Shown here: positions 52,509 to 63,214 of the stretch, piece by piece
Numbering within the stretch: the first letter of the stretch is position 1
How the letters are laid out: each line of letters begins with the position of its first letter
Assembly (NCBI GenBank): GCA_028673005.1
Contig: CM054113.1
Span: 65,672,850-65,736,849, forward strand
Reading direction: 5' to 3'
Length of the DNA: 64,000 bases
Source of the DNA: Tanypteryx hageni
Taxonomy: Eukaryota > Arthropoda > Insecta > Odonata > Petaluridae
The notes under the pieces: model-generated
Told to the model about the DNA's origin: nothing
The model's input: the letters and a program-made list of their open reading frames with translations, nothing else
Databases searched by the model: none
Program-made: the position numbers and the translations under genes

Positions 52509-53615
52509 GGGGGTGAGTTTCGACTACAGTACATAAGTATGCATTCTAAATGCCCATAATCATATATGTTGGTTTGTAAAATCAATTTTTTTATTTTTTA
52601 ATGTACAAGTTGTTGTAGCTTGCATACTACAAGCGCTTAAAAAATCACAGTACATCAAGATCTTAACCTGTAACCAATGCGACAGCATTTGAACTACCCA
52701 TTTAAATAAGATAATAGTTTTCATTTTCTGCAAAATTAAGGCATCTATCTGGAATTTCTAAATTCTCTGGCAATCGGCTCGCGTCCAAGTTTCGTATTTC
52801 AAGCTTCATGGCTCAGGTCACCCTTTTTAAGTAATAACTATAATCATCATTAAGACAATAGTCTATATGTTACACTAAAAGTCATGTAAAAATTAGGATA
52901 TTTTGTGTGTTAGGCATTATTATCTGTGCTTTTTAGTACATATTCGGATAAAATAAATAATTTAAAATTGCCTCGTCATCATACGTATACGTCGTTGGCT
53001 GAAATCAAATGGATTATAATGCAGTCTAAGCATTAAATCAACGCTCTTGAAGCGTGAAAAATCAATTCCCATTGAAAGGCATTGGGGTCATTCCTATGGT
53101 AGTTCATATTTTTCATTGTTGAAAACCAAAAAACCTTTCATAATTTTATGATTAAAATCGAATTTTTATGCAAATTCCTTATGGATTTGAATTCTGTCTT
53201 CGCGGAAAATAAACTTCATTTGTTCTTCCACAGTATGATGCATCTTAATTTTAAATAATTTAAAAAAGCAATTTTATATAGCCCTGCACAGTTTTCAATG
53301 CTTTTCTTATGGGTGTTTAAAATTGGACATGGGGTAAAAAACACCCCTTAAATATAACATTTTCTGGAATTTCAGATTTTTTCCAGAGGTCCTACTCAAT
53401 GACCTATATTTATGCCAAATTATAGCTCTGTAGCACTCCTATAAGTACTAGAGGTTTTATATGATATATCCTTTATCCTATGTATGTAAGAAGCAGCTAT
53501 TTATAATGAAAATTCATTAAAAATTGAAAATAAAAATAAATTTCATACAGACTCAAAAATTAGAAAAAAGTAATGACACTCCATGTTTAAAATTAAATTT
53601 AAAAAATTTAACAAT
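52509..53615. other. Left arm of the hAT element, non-coding
   Basis: AT-rich sequence between the LINE end and the transposase C-terminus. It includes the dispersed repeat at 53240-53355. The end of this stretch contains the open minus-strand continuation of the hAT protein tail. Confidence 0.5.
53240..53355 (-). repeat. Dispersed repeat, partner of 10655-10775
   Basis: Its reverse complement matches 10655-10775 over most of its length, with 'cccataagaaaagcat' and 'ttttaaattatttaaaatt' as the best blocks. Sequence just right of it ('tatgccaaattatagct', 'gtagcactcctataagta') resembles the satellite-like region near 33885. Confidence 0.65.
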
Positions 53616-55461
53616 TTATAAATACTTTTCATTTGACTTAAACAAATCTGGTTTTTTAAAGATGTATTCGTACATTTCAGTACAATTAAAGTCAAAATTC
53701 ACCAGGCATTGTAAGATACCTTCAACGGTATTGCAGGATAATGAATTTCTTTCGTCAGTCCACTGAATCACCATAAGAGAGAAAATACGCTCGACATTTG
53801 CATTATGCCCAGGAATGGAAAAACATTCACAAATTTTGAGAATATCCAAATACTGATTGGGAAAATCTTGATCCATTTTGGCTCAAGTAAATCCACCTTT
53901 CTGAAGCAGTTTTGGATCGCCAGTCTTCATTTTCTACCAATTCAATTTCAACAATTCCACATACCTTTGTGATCTGGTTGAACAGAAAACTATTGTTTAT
54001 TTCGATTTTTTTATTCTTAAAATAATCTAGGATTTGTTCTACTTCTTTCCATTCAGGCTTTTCCTTCAGCATCATCCATGAAAATATTGTAAAATTTTCT
54101 AGTGGTTTCGTCCATTTGTTTAAATAATCAATGAATGTTTTATAGAAAGGCGCAATTTCTAATTTAAACTTTTGAATGTCTTGGTTGGTGATAATACCGG
54201 ATCCATATTTTTCTAAAATTGATCGAACATGTGCCTTTTTCTTCAAACGTGATGCAGTTGCTTTCAGCACATCCAAAACTTCTATCACGGATTTGTTTTT
54301 TCCTTCAATTATTAATAACTGAAATTTGACTTAGCTAGCCTGGCTTTGAATGAACCAGAAATATGGTTTGCTTAACGGGTTGGTAAAAAATGTAACCCGA
54401 GTTTTTGGGGCTCTTTCCTCTGACATGAAAAAAGATTTCAGTCCTTCGAAGATTTTCAAAACTCTTTCAACTGATGCCAACAGAGAAAGCCATCTAGTTT
54501 TTTAATGTGATAACAGTTTCTCATATTCACTGCCAACAAACTCACAAAAATCTTTTAAATGCTCACTTCTAATTGTGTATATTGAAAAATAATTGAATAA
54601 TTTTGATATAATCATACCTACATCGCCAGAGAGTTGATCAGAAGTTATCTGCGTCGTATTGTGTAAAATATGTGCAGGGCAACCACCACCTTCGATTTGT
54701 GATCCTATTGCCGTTTTTAACTTGGAAACAATATTATCTGTACCTGCTCTCGTATGTCCACCAAAATTTACATTTGTGTTTTCACCACAAAATGCTATAC
54801 ACTTCTCTAAATCTAAATTTATATCGTTTAGGGTTTCAATGCAAAAGTTTGTAACTATTTCGGATGTTTCGCCCTTTAAATTTCCCAGTATCAGCTGTTG
54901 AATCTTAATTCCTGTTGTTGTAAAATATTGCACAACCAATGGAAATGTCTTTTCAGCCTTATGATTGCTTGCATCCGCAGTTATACTATAAAAGGAACAT
55001 TTCCGAATTTCATTAATGGTTGAAACAATTGCATGCAGAGCAAGAACTTTTTTAATCATACAAGTTGATTTTGTTGCTGCTGACGAATATTTCTTTGCAG
55101 TGTTTGAATCGCTAAATATTTTTGGGAACAGCTTGTTTACACAACTTGCAGAAGCAAACGACTGATGATGTTGTATGACGTGGTAGGAAAAACACAATTC
55201 AACGGCAACCACTTGATTTTCGTCTGCAGTGTTGCTTTTTAAAAAGAATGCTGGTATCTTCTTGCACGAACTTGAGGATGCAACTGCATTTATGTGTTTT
55301 GTTATTTTGATGTGGTCTTTAATATCAGATATACCACCATGCGCAACACTCATATAGCTATTAGTGACTGCAATACGCTTCCATCTCCTATCTGCCCCTT
55401 TTGTTATGTATTCTTCAGAATATTTATCCAAAAATTTGCAAGATCTCTTGATTTTCGACAT
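53616..55461 (-). pseudogene. hAT transposase (KIAA1586-like), broken
   Basis: 54502-55461 (319 codons, ATG at 55459-55461) begins 'MSKIKRSCKFLDKYSEEYI', the BED/TTF-like N-terminal region. It continues with 'VVAVELCFSYHVIQHHQSFA', 'SFYSITADASNHKAEKTFPL' (an Asp of the RNase H-like fold), 'IAFCGENTNVNFGGHTRAGT', 'IEGGGCPAHILHNTTQ' and 'IRSEHLKDFCEFVGSEYEKL'. Vertebrate KIAA1586-type domesticated hAT proteins share this order. Stops and shifts follow. 53827-54288 and 53616-53876 supply the rest, ending in the hATC dimerisation domain: 'ICECFSIPGHNANVERIFSL', 'QWTDERNSLS'. At least three disruptions; no active enzyme. It lies inside, and probably belongs to, the 48788-57704 element. Confidence 0.88.
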
Positions 55462-55489
55462 TTTTAAAGATTAATATTATTCTGAAATA

Positions 55490-57190
55490 AATATTTGGGA
55501 AGGCACCATTATTATTGGGTGATTTATTTATTTAGTTTCAAAAACAGCACAGAGGCCCCATTACATTGAAACATATGACTGTAACAAATAATATAACATT
55601 AAAATAAATAACTATAATAAATACGAGACAATAATATTAACAGCAATTGAAATGATCATAACAAAACAGCGCCAGAAATTAGGGAAATGTAGGATTACGT
55701 AGTAGGTAGTTGATTACAGAAAGAAGTGGTTGAGAAAATCTCAAGATTTTGAAGTGAAGCCAGTAAGGAATTCTATGCAAACAGGAGGTGGTAATAGAGA
55801 GCGTTGGGAGACGGAAAGTCAAAATTTTGGTAAATGAAAAAGATTTTGAAGGCGAGTGGAGCTAGATGGAACACGGGGAGAAAAATAGGATGAAAGTACA
55901 GGGGAGCAATAGAAACCATTGATGAGAGAATGAAGGTAATTAAGATCCGTAATAAGACGATTATGAGAAAGGGAGGGGATGCTTAAAGAGGGTGCTCTAC
56001 CCCACGTGCAATGTCGAACTATGGCATAGAAGAACTTTAGTATAGAGTCAAACCGTTTTATGTTTGAAGGAGCAGCAGTGGACCAAATAGGAGAGCAGTA
56101 ATTTAGTATGGGAGCAACACAGCCATTAAAGAATGTCTTAAGAGCTAACAAATTGGAAATTTCAGTGAATCTGTAGAGAACACCAAGTAAAGACATCGCT
56201 TTCGCAGAAATTTTCTCGATGTGTTGGGAAAAATTTAATTTAGCATCAAAAATCACTCCAAGATTTTCATAGGATTGAATTATAGGAATGGGTTTACCTA
56301 GTAAACTGTAAGAGGAAGGGAAAGGTGAAGATTTAAGAGTAAAGGACAAATGTTTGCTTTTAGATGGATTTATTTTAAGTTTCCACTTGGAGCACCATTC
56401 CGTCAACGAGTTAACCCTTTTGAAAATTTTACAGTCATCAGCATATAAAAGAATTTGGCAATCATGTGGGGCAATGAACTCGACTAAATCATCAATGTAA
56501 AGACTAAATAATAGAGGTCCCAGGACGTTACCCTGGAGCACACTGGACTAGACTGGAGTAGTGGATAAGGAGTGGCCATTAAATACAACACGCTGTGTCT
56601 AGGAATAGAGATAATTTTCCAGGAGAGAGAGAAGAGGGCCATGTATGTTAAATCTATTGCTTAATTTATGAAGAAGTCTATGGTCAACTGTATCAAATGC
56701 CTTAGCCAGGTCAATATAGCATACATCAGCCTGGGATCTTTGTTCAAAGGCCGGAATGATTTCATGGTGTATGACAGTAAGATTCCTTAAACAAGAGCTC
56801 CCAGGTAGAAAACCATGTTGTTGAGGAGAAATATAAGGATACCTGAAAGAGCAAATACCTGTGTATTATCTTTTCAAACATGGTGGATAATAGAGGGAGG
56901 ATTGAGATTGGTCGATAGTTTGTGATATCTGCTCTGCTGCCACTTTTTAAAATGGGTGTTACATTGGCTGACTTCCATATGGCAGGGAAACGTCCACTGA
57001 ACAGACACCCAAGTTTCACTGAAAGCAATTATGTCGAAGGACATTAATTCACTTAGTTGCACTTCACAATCACTTAGTTTGTTCTTGATTGATCTAACAT
57101 TCTGATAATAAAGTGAGATGTCAGACAGGGATTTTATGGAATATGTACCATAAGAATGTTGTTAGAATTTTCATTGTTCTTGGAACAGTT
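55490..57190 (-). mobile_element. Jockey-like LINE with internal deletion
   Basis: The LINE sits between the hAT transposase start and the right hAT end, on the minus strand. The 3' UTR is 55500-55815 (AT-rich, ending in 'attattattgggtg'). The coding sequence runs 55819-57180 in several frames. Endonuclease and RT are present but the part between them is missing. Confidence 0.75.
55819..57180 (-). pseudogene. Jockey-like LINE: endonuclease start joined to reverse transcriptase
   Basis: From the right, minus strand: 'LYYQNVRSIKNKLSDCE' and 'LMSFDIIAFSETWVS' (start of the APE-type endonuclease), then abruptly 'FPAIWKSANVTPILKSGSRA' and 'ITNYRPISILPLLSTMFEKI' (RT finger). The two are joined within about 10 bp near 57005, so roughly 1 kb or more of coding sequence was deleted. 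Next, with stops, comes 'YIDLAKAFDTVDHRLLHKL' (motif A Asp). 55819-56541 is open: 'LQGNVLGPLLFSLYIDDLV', 'ILLYADDCKIF' (motif C), 'WCSKWKLKINPSKSKHLSF', 'YENLGVIFDAKLNFSQHI' and 'LNYCSPIWS'. It ends near 55820 in the usual C-terminus. Catalytic residues survive but the protein is dead. Confidence 0.85.
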
Positions 57191-57773
57191 TTGTTATTAC
57201 ATGGGCATTAAACAACCTCAGAATTACTAATAGACTAGTGCGTTCCATTTTTCGCAATTATATTGGCACTTTAATGGCCATTGGTGGCAGCACTGCTGCT
57301 CAGTGTCATGGCGGAAAATGCGGCAAATGTATGATCAGCTTTGTTTACATCGTACTGTTCTCCTACAGCTGCTATATTTCCTCGATGTCTGTCACATTGT
57401 TCCCGGGATTTCCAGAATTTCTTTAATGGTTTTGAGTTAATATGAAATTATTTTAATAACTACCTAACCTCCATTTTCTCATAAAACCTTTGCTTCCATT
57501 TTCGGGGCTGCAAAATTCATGGTATTTTTGGGAACGTAACCCCTGCAAATTTGGGAAGTTTTATTGTATAACCAACTACAATTAATAAATTTTGAAATTG
57601 CAAATATGGGACAAATGACTGTCCCAAAAAACATTCTCCGGACGCCCTGACAGTGGACTTGAAACCAGGACAATCCCGGTTTTCCGGGATGCCTGAGAGC
57701 CCTAGGTGCAGCAGATGCGGGGCATCTTGACCCCAATTATTGGGGGTCTCTGAAGTTTGGAGATCATGGTGTC
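57191..57773. other. Right arm of the hAT element and short spacer
   Basis: 57191-57704 is hAT sequence. It contains 'gggacaaatgactgtccc', an imperfect palindrome, and the subterminal 'ggacaatcccggttttccgg'. A short hairpin 'ccccaattattgggg' lies at 57731-57745, outside the element. Confidence 0.5.
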
Positions 57774-58229
57774 CTGACTTTTCGTCACAGAAAATTCATA
57801 CCTGCGAAACAAACAAATTGGTAACCAACTCTTTGTGACATAAAACCATTGGTATTGCTCATTTGTTTAGTGGTGGCATTCGGTGACGCGTGAGAGGGGA
57901 AGGGAAAGACTTGGGAGGGTAACCTTTAAGGGGAAAGTTGACGTCATAGCCATGCGCAGTAGCACATTTTGGGTTCGGCCTAATAGTTTGGAGAATGGGT
58001 TGCGCAGCTTTTGCCCACGGCTAAACATGGCCTCCCATATAGGCAGTCTTGCCTCAAGGATGGACTTGTCCTTCCGTGAGAGTGCCTTCTGTGCATCGCC
58101 ACCACTAAACGAGGATATTATATGTGTGAATTTTCATCACAAATGTTATTAGTAAGTGAAACATGGAAAAAATAAATACTGCAACATACTGGTTCAACTG
58201 CGACTTTTTGTCGCATAAAACCATTGGTA

Positions 58230-59577
58230 CAGGGTGTTTCCAAGTTCTATTTACACTTTCAGAGAGGTGCTCAGTTGGAGGGGGGTGACGTAGGATGGTG
58301 GGGAGGGTCTCATTGTGTCCGCCTGATCTTGCCATTCAGCTGCCACCATGGAATGGTGGAGTGAGGAGCAATTTGCATTTGCTGTAGAGGCGTATTTTAA
58401 AAGTGGTGATTCTGCTACAGTCGCGCAAAGAAGATTCCGGATGCACTTCAATGTTGGTCGTCACGGTCGTGCTCCTTCAAGGCCCACAATATTGAAATGG
58501 GTGAACACCTTCAGAAAATCTGGTCCAGCAATGAAGAAACCGCCAGGACTACCACGGGCCGTTCGCACCCCAGAAAATGTGGAACATGTTCGTCAAGCAG
58601 TGGAGGCAAGCCCATGGCGATCGTTGCGTAAGCAAGCAGCTGCGCTCAATATGTCGCTCTCGTCCGTTTGCAGAATTTTAAACATGGACCTAAGTTTCCA
58701 CCCCTACAAAATTATGGTCACTCAACAATTGCTGCCGCGTGATTATGCTGCCAGACGAGAGTTTGCCGAACGAATGCTTGAAGTGTTAGCGGAAGATGTG
58801 ATTATCTTAACAAGCAATGAAGCCCACTTCCACTTGTCTGGTTTTGTTAACAAGCAAAATTTTAGTTACTGGTTTTCGGAAAATCCACGCCAAATTCATG
58901 AGTTACCATTACATAGTGAGTGGGTGACTGCATGGCATGCCATCGGTAACTTCGGAGTTATTGGCCCTTATTTTTTCGAGGACGCTTATGGTGTAGCGGT
59001 CACTGTTAACTCTGACAGTTATCTTGAAATGGTTCACATTTTTCTTGTACCCGAGCTACGAAGACGATGCATCAATATTCGTCGCATGTGGTTTCAACAA
59101 GATGGGGCAACTGCCCACACTTCAAGAGCAGCAATGGCTGAATTACGTTGCTTGTTTCCGGAACACTTCATTTCATTGCGGGGAGACATTTCCTGGCCAC
59201 CTCGTTCACCTGACCTATCCCCATGTGATTACTTTCTCTGGGGATACTTGAAGGCGAAAGTTTACATAAACAAACCGCGAACTTTGCCAGAACTGAAGGA
59301 GGCTATACGACGAGAAGTGTTGGCTATCTCACGACACATGGTCCAGCAGGTGATGTTGAACTTCAAGGAGAGGCTTGAAGAGTGCCTGCGCCGAAATGGT
59401 CGTCACTTGGAGAACACAATTTTCAAAACATAATGAGCTTACTTTCAGATTCTGGTTTTAACATTTCAAAATGGCATATTCTCATGTACAAATTACATTA
59501 ATAAAATTTCTTTAAAAAATTTTTGTTCTATTTTTTTCTCTATGTTCAAAGTGTAAATAGAACTCGGAAACACCCTG
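58230..59577 (+). mobile_element. Tc1/mariner-type element (DUF4817 group), complete
   Basis: The terminal repeats CAGGGTGTTTCCAAGTTCTA and (right, reverse complemented) CAGGGTGTTTCCGAGTTCTA continue over 'TTTACACTTT'. TA flanks both sides (58228-58229 and 59578-59579). At 1.35 kb with one long uninterrupted frame, it is the best-preserved DNA transposon in the window. Confidence 0.93.
58348..59433 (+). CDS. Tc1/mariner-type transposase (DUF4817), intact frame
   Basis: 361 codons from the ATG at 58348 (the first Met, 118 bp inside the element) to TAA. Residues 1-60 form the DUF4817 helix-turn-helix ('MEWWSEEQFAFAVEAYFKSG', 'SRPTILKWVNTFRKSG'). A second HTH follows ('SLRKQAAALNMSLSSVCRIL'). 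The DDE_3 catalytic core has 'VIILTSNEAHFHLSGFVNKQ', where family members usually have SDEAHF: residue 157, the first catalytic Asp, is Asn. The second Asp is in 'MWFQQDGATAHTSR' and the third in 'WPPRSPDLSPCDYFLWGYLK', 36 residues later by my count. Such transposases cut and paste DNA at TA. The D to N change should abolish catalysis although the frame is open, so the protein might still bind terminal repeats. No intron or frame defect. Confidence 0.92.
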   Translation: MEWWSEEQFAFAVEAYFKSGDSATVAQRRFRMHFNVGRHGRAPSRPTILKWVNTFRKSGPAMKKPPGLPRAVRTPENVEHVRQAVEASPWRSLRKQAAALNMSLSSVCRILNMDLSFHPYKIMVTQQLLPRDYAARREFAERMLEVLAEDVIILTSNEAHFHLSGFVNKQNFSYWFSENPRQIHELPLHSEWVTAWHAIGNFGVIGPYFFEDAYGVAVTVNSDSYLEMVHIFLVPELRRRCINIRRMWFQQDGATAHTSRAAMAELRCLFPEHFISLRGDISWPPRSPDLSPCDYFLWGYLKAKVYINKPRTLPELKEAIRREVLAISRHMVQQVMLNFKERLEECLRRNGRHLENTIFKT

Positions 59578-59579
59578 TA

Positions 59580-60695
59580 CAATGCAACTGATCATCACAA
59601 AAGATGATTAGTACATGAATCATGAACAATGTTCTGGATGAATTCACCCTGCTTTACAATAACATAATATATGATCTACTTCCAATCCAGAACCATTTAG
59701 ACATTAAATAGTAGTTCCAATTTGGAACTGCTACTGCTGTGTAATAATTGGTTTACCAATAGCTACCAATATGTGTGAAGCATGGCATACATGACTGGAT
59801 GTGCTTCTTGGAACATACCATCCTTCACTATTCATGCTTTTGAATATGCTCTAGAACTAAGTTGGATAAATAAAGAGAGAAATATTGAAATTAGAAAGTG
59901 GACATTATCCTACAAAGAAAAGAAGAGGTACATTAACTTAGATCAAAGAATTGGAATCATTGTTGGAAAGTACCTTGAAATCAAATGAGGAAAAGTTCAT
60001 TATTTACATACCTTAAGCCACAACTTCTCTTGAATGTTGTAACATCAACTAGCACTTGACAATTATCTATATTGTGTGTCCAATGTAATTGGCCTTGTGC
60101 TGTTTTTGGGCTTTTCAAATAAATAAAAGGCATGTATGTGTGTGGACAGCATTTCTTGAAAACCAAGAAACTTAGAGACTTAAAACTTTGTACACAAACT
60201 AAAGAGACCTTGAGGATATGCACCTCAGGGCCAGAATTTTTATTTTTTGGGGAGGGGGGTACCATGCAATTCAGAATCTGACTAGAGGCCTATGTTAATT
60301 TTTTGTAAAATTATATAACTTATTTTGAATAGTCTTAGCAAAATATCAAATTTGAATCTATATTTAATTTGTTCATACCAATTAAGGCGGAATATTGGTC
60401 ACTTATCTTGAGAGCACTTTGGGTTTGAATGAAAATATTAGTGAGTGAAATGAGCATGAAAAATTCATAACTGTAAACCCAGGGCAAAGCCTGGATAATT
60501 AGCTAGTTAATAATAAGTAAGTACGTACATAAAATTCATGTTCAATAAAACAAAAAAAATCTCACATTAAAAATTCTCATTGCGAGAAGCCTCAGTAATT
60601 ATTCTTTTTTGTCATCAAAGCTTGTAAGCGCCAATAATTTTTGTGTGATGAAAAGTTGTATGTCAATTGTATTTTGTGACGAAATGTCGCAGGTA
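59580..60695. other. Interior of the 57774-63096 element and unassigned sequence
   Basis: AT-rich, with no gene. Minus-strand frames near 59981-60265 and 60599-60838 have no motifs. The end of the stretch (60600-60690) carries two to three subterminal repeat units of the outer element. Confidence 0.4.
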
Positions 60696-62996
60696 TAGGG
60701 TTGCCAGATTCCAGTTGTGACAATAAAGGACACTGATCCGAGTGTTCCGAAGCAGGGGATTCTGGAGTCACCCCAGTAAAGAGGGGTCCGGGAGTCCTCC
60801 ATTGGGAATTTTTTGGAAAATATAAGCATTAAATACACATATTAAAGGTTATTTGCATACTAAAAAGTAGTAGATCGGAGGCCTAATCTTGCATTAGAAC
60901 TTTTGATTTTTACTTAAATTTCTTTTTATTGTAAAATAACTCTATTTTGAAGATTTTCCTCTCTCAAATTATTTAATTAATTCACAATTAGGAAATTTCA
61001 GTATTAATGTTAAGATTTGCTAAATAAGTACAATTAAAAACTATTTTTTTAAATAGGTAATTTAATTTCACATTTTATATTTTTCTGATGCCTTGGCATC
61101 ATTTTGCAGGTTTTTATTTTGCAATGCATAATTATAAAAATCGTTACAAGACAAGTTAATATTCACCAAACAATATTGATTCCACTATTGTTATGTCCAG
61201 TCTGTTCCTTTCCTTACTCCACTGAACATTCATCAATGAAAAAATTTGTTCGACATTAGCATTGTGTGTAGGAATAATAAATAAAAACTGGCAGATAATT
61301 AATAATTCAGAGTATTGTTCCATGAATTCAATTTTCTGTAGGATATATGACCATTTTTCGTGACAAAGTTTATCATTCCAATTTTCTAAATTAAACTGAA
61401 GCTCTTCTTCTATAGTGTTCTTTAGGATAGACCACTGACTGAACAAGATATTATCATTTATTTCTATTCTTTTCTCCTTCAAATATATACAAGTTGCTCC
61501 CAAATTGGAACTCTGTCAAGCAACATCCATGTAAATTTGTCAAATTGTGGTAGAGGGGTTATCCAACTAATTAGATAATTATAGCAAGTACTATAGAAGT
61601 CTTCTACTTCTAACTGAAACTTCTTTGCCATATCTGGAGAAACAGTATCCCTGTTAATAATGAATAACACAACTATTGGCAAATTTTTGTTCTGATCTTT
61701 CTTTTAAACATTCAGAAGTTTCCTTTAAAATAAGCAACACTTCAATAATGCTTTTCTCCTTCCCTTCAATTTTAAGACATTCTTGTTGAAGATGCTTTGC
61801 AGGCTGTGGACCAAGAGCAGGTAAGCTTCGCTCGATGGATTCATAAAACACCTCTAGAATTTTAGGTACTTTTTCTTCACTAAGAAAATATGACTTGAGA
61901 GGTTCGTATAGCTTGAGGATTCTTTGCACTGCATTTTCCAAGGAAAGCCACCATGTCTTTGAGTGTGAAAGGATTGCTTGATAATGTATGCCGACAAATT
62001 TGCAAAATTCCTTAAGATGTTCTGTTCAAACTGTGTATGTGCTGAAATAGGAAAAGACTGACAACAATTACTTCAATATCAATGGAGAGTACATCACAAC
62101 CAGTTTGCATTGTGTTATGCAGCACATGTGCTGGGCATCCTATTCCCTCCATGTTTTTATTTATACTAGTTTTAAGTTTTGTAAACACATTGTTCGTGCC
62201 ATGGCAAAGACGTCCACCAAAATTTGTTTGCATTGTCTCCACAATAAGCAACACATTTTTTAAAATTAATACCTAACTCTTGCATAGTGTCCTTACAAAA
62301 TTCTGCAATTGTTTCTGAAGATTCATTACTCGCAATAATTTGATTTGTAGTCCCTTTTCACGGTCAAAGTAATGAATTGTTAATGGAAAATTTTTTCAGC
62401 ATTGTGGTTGCTTGCATCAGTGGATATTCCATAATACTGTGAGTTGTTTTTCTTTGATAACCTGCTTAATGGTGTGCAGCACTAACACATTTTTTATAGT
62501 TACAGTTGACTTAGTTCATGCACAAGAAAACTTGGTAGCAATATTAGAGTCAGAAAACACAATCGTGCCGAGTTTGTTAACAACTAATAGAGTTGAAAGA
62601 GTGATGATGCTTAATGGCGTGAAAAGCCATAGTAACTTCGGCAGCAATCACTTTTGTTTGTTCTTCTGAATTTTCTTTCACAAAATAACTGGTAACAGGG
62701 TTAAAACACCTCACAGAAAATACACTTAATTTATGCTTATGGGTACCAATATGCTGCAAAATATTTGGCTTTCCACCATTTGCGATGCTAAACATAATAT
62801 TGCGTAGTTTACATTCAGCCTCGTTGTCCCTTTTCCCCTTTTTGATAATTTGTTATAATTTATTAATTCTAATGTTTGTGCACTAAGCTTTTCAAATAAA
62901 GGACAATTATGCGCCCTAACGTACCCTTTAAAGGACGGGAAAAAACACAGTCAAGTAAAGGACAATCCTTGATATAAAGGACGTCTGGCAATCCTA
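60696..62996 (-). mobile_element. Second hAT element, KIAA1586-like
   Basis: The ends TAGGGTTGCCAGATTCCAGT and (right, reverse complemented) TAGGATTGCCAGACGTCCTT are hAT-type inverted repeats, and 'aaaggaca' motifs recur inside both. Flanking octamers CGCAGGTA (60688-60695) and TGCAGATA (62997-63004) differ by two transitions and are probably the decayed target duplication. Length 2.3 kb. Confidence 0.78.
61156..62860 (-). pseudogene. hAT transposase (second), heavily decayed
   Basis: On the minus strand, order as in the first hAT protein: 62577-62795 'VIAAEVTMAFHAIKHHHSFN', 62012-62254 'TMQTNFGGRLCHGTNNVFTK' and 'MEGIGCPAHVLHNTMQTG', 61654-61941 with 'GKEKSIIEVLLILKETSECL', and 61156-61503 with the hATC block 'ICQFLFIIPTHNANVEQIFS' and 'VQWSKERNRLD'. 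The two hAT proteins are related but clearly different ('HNANVERIFSLM' versus 'HNANVEQIFSLM', 'EGGGCPAHILHNT' versus 'EGIGCPAHVLHNT'). At least five frame breaks; no function. Confidence 0.85.
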
Positions 62997-63096
62997 TGCA
63001 GATACCAATTAATTTTTGTGGCAAAAAGTCGCCGGGACCAATGATTATTGTGTGGCGAAAAGTCGCAGATATGAATTTTTTGTGACGAAAAGTCAG

Positions 63097-63214
63097 TAGA
63101 CCAGAGGCCTCAACCATTAAGTATTGGGTGTAAAATTTGCATAAACTTGTACTGAAAATCACTCGCCAAACTGATTTCTAATAAAAAACACAAAAAAATA
63201 TAATTTTACAACTG
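63097..63214. other. Short spacer
   Basis: Nothing recognised between the outer transposon end and the Tigger relic. Confidence 0.4.

Larger units (their letters stand above)
48788..57704 (-). mobile_element. hAT element with 8-bp target duplication, hosting two LINEs
   Basis: The left end TAGGGCTCTCAGATATCAGA and the right end, reverse complemented, TAGGGCTCTCAGGCATCCCG share their first 12 bases and related 'ACTGGGACA' and 'ATTGTCCTGG' motifs. Flanking octamers GATGCAGC (48780-48787) and GGTGCAGC (57705-57712) differ at one base: an 8-bp hAT-type target duplication. Inside lie the decayed hAT transposase (53616-55461), an I-type LINE that begins about 43 bp from the left end, and a Jockey-like LINE on the right. 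Removing the two LINEs leaves about 3.6 kb, a normal hAT size. Confidence 0.82.
57774..63096. mobile_element. Unclassified transposon with subterminal repeats, hosting two others
   Basis: The left end CTGACTTTTCGTCACAGAAA and the right end, reverse complemented, CTGACTTTTCGTCACAAAAA extend over 'AATTCATA' and 'CTGCGA' as an inverted repeat of about 35 bp. Further copies of 'gcgactttttgtcgcataaa' / 'ccattggta' motifs lie at 57835-57858 and 58199-58229 (left) and, inverted, at 60630-60690 and 63005-63090 (right). Nested inside are the DUF4817 mariner-type element and a hAT element. I recognise no transposase of its own. Without the two inserts it would be about 1.7 kb. No target duplication was identified. 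Confidence 0.6.
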
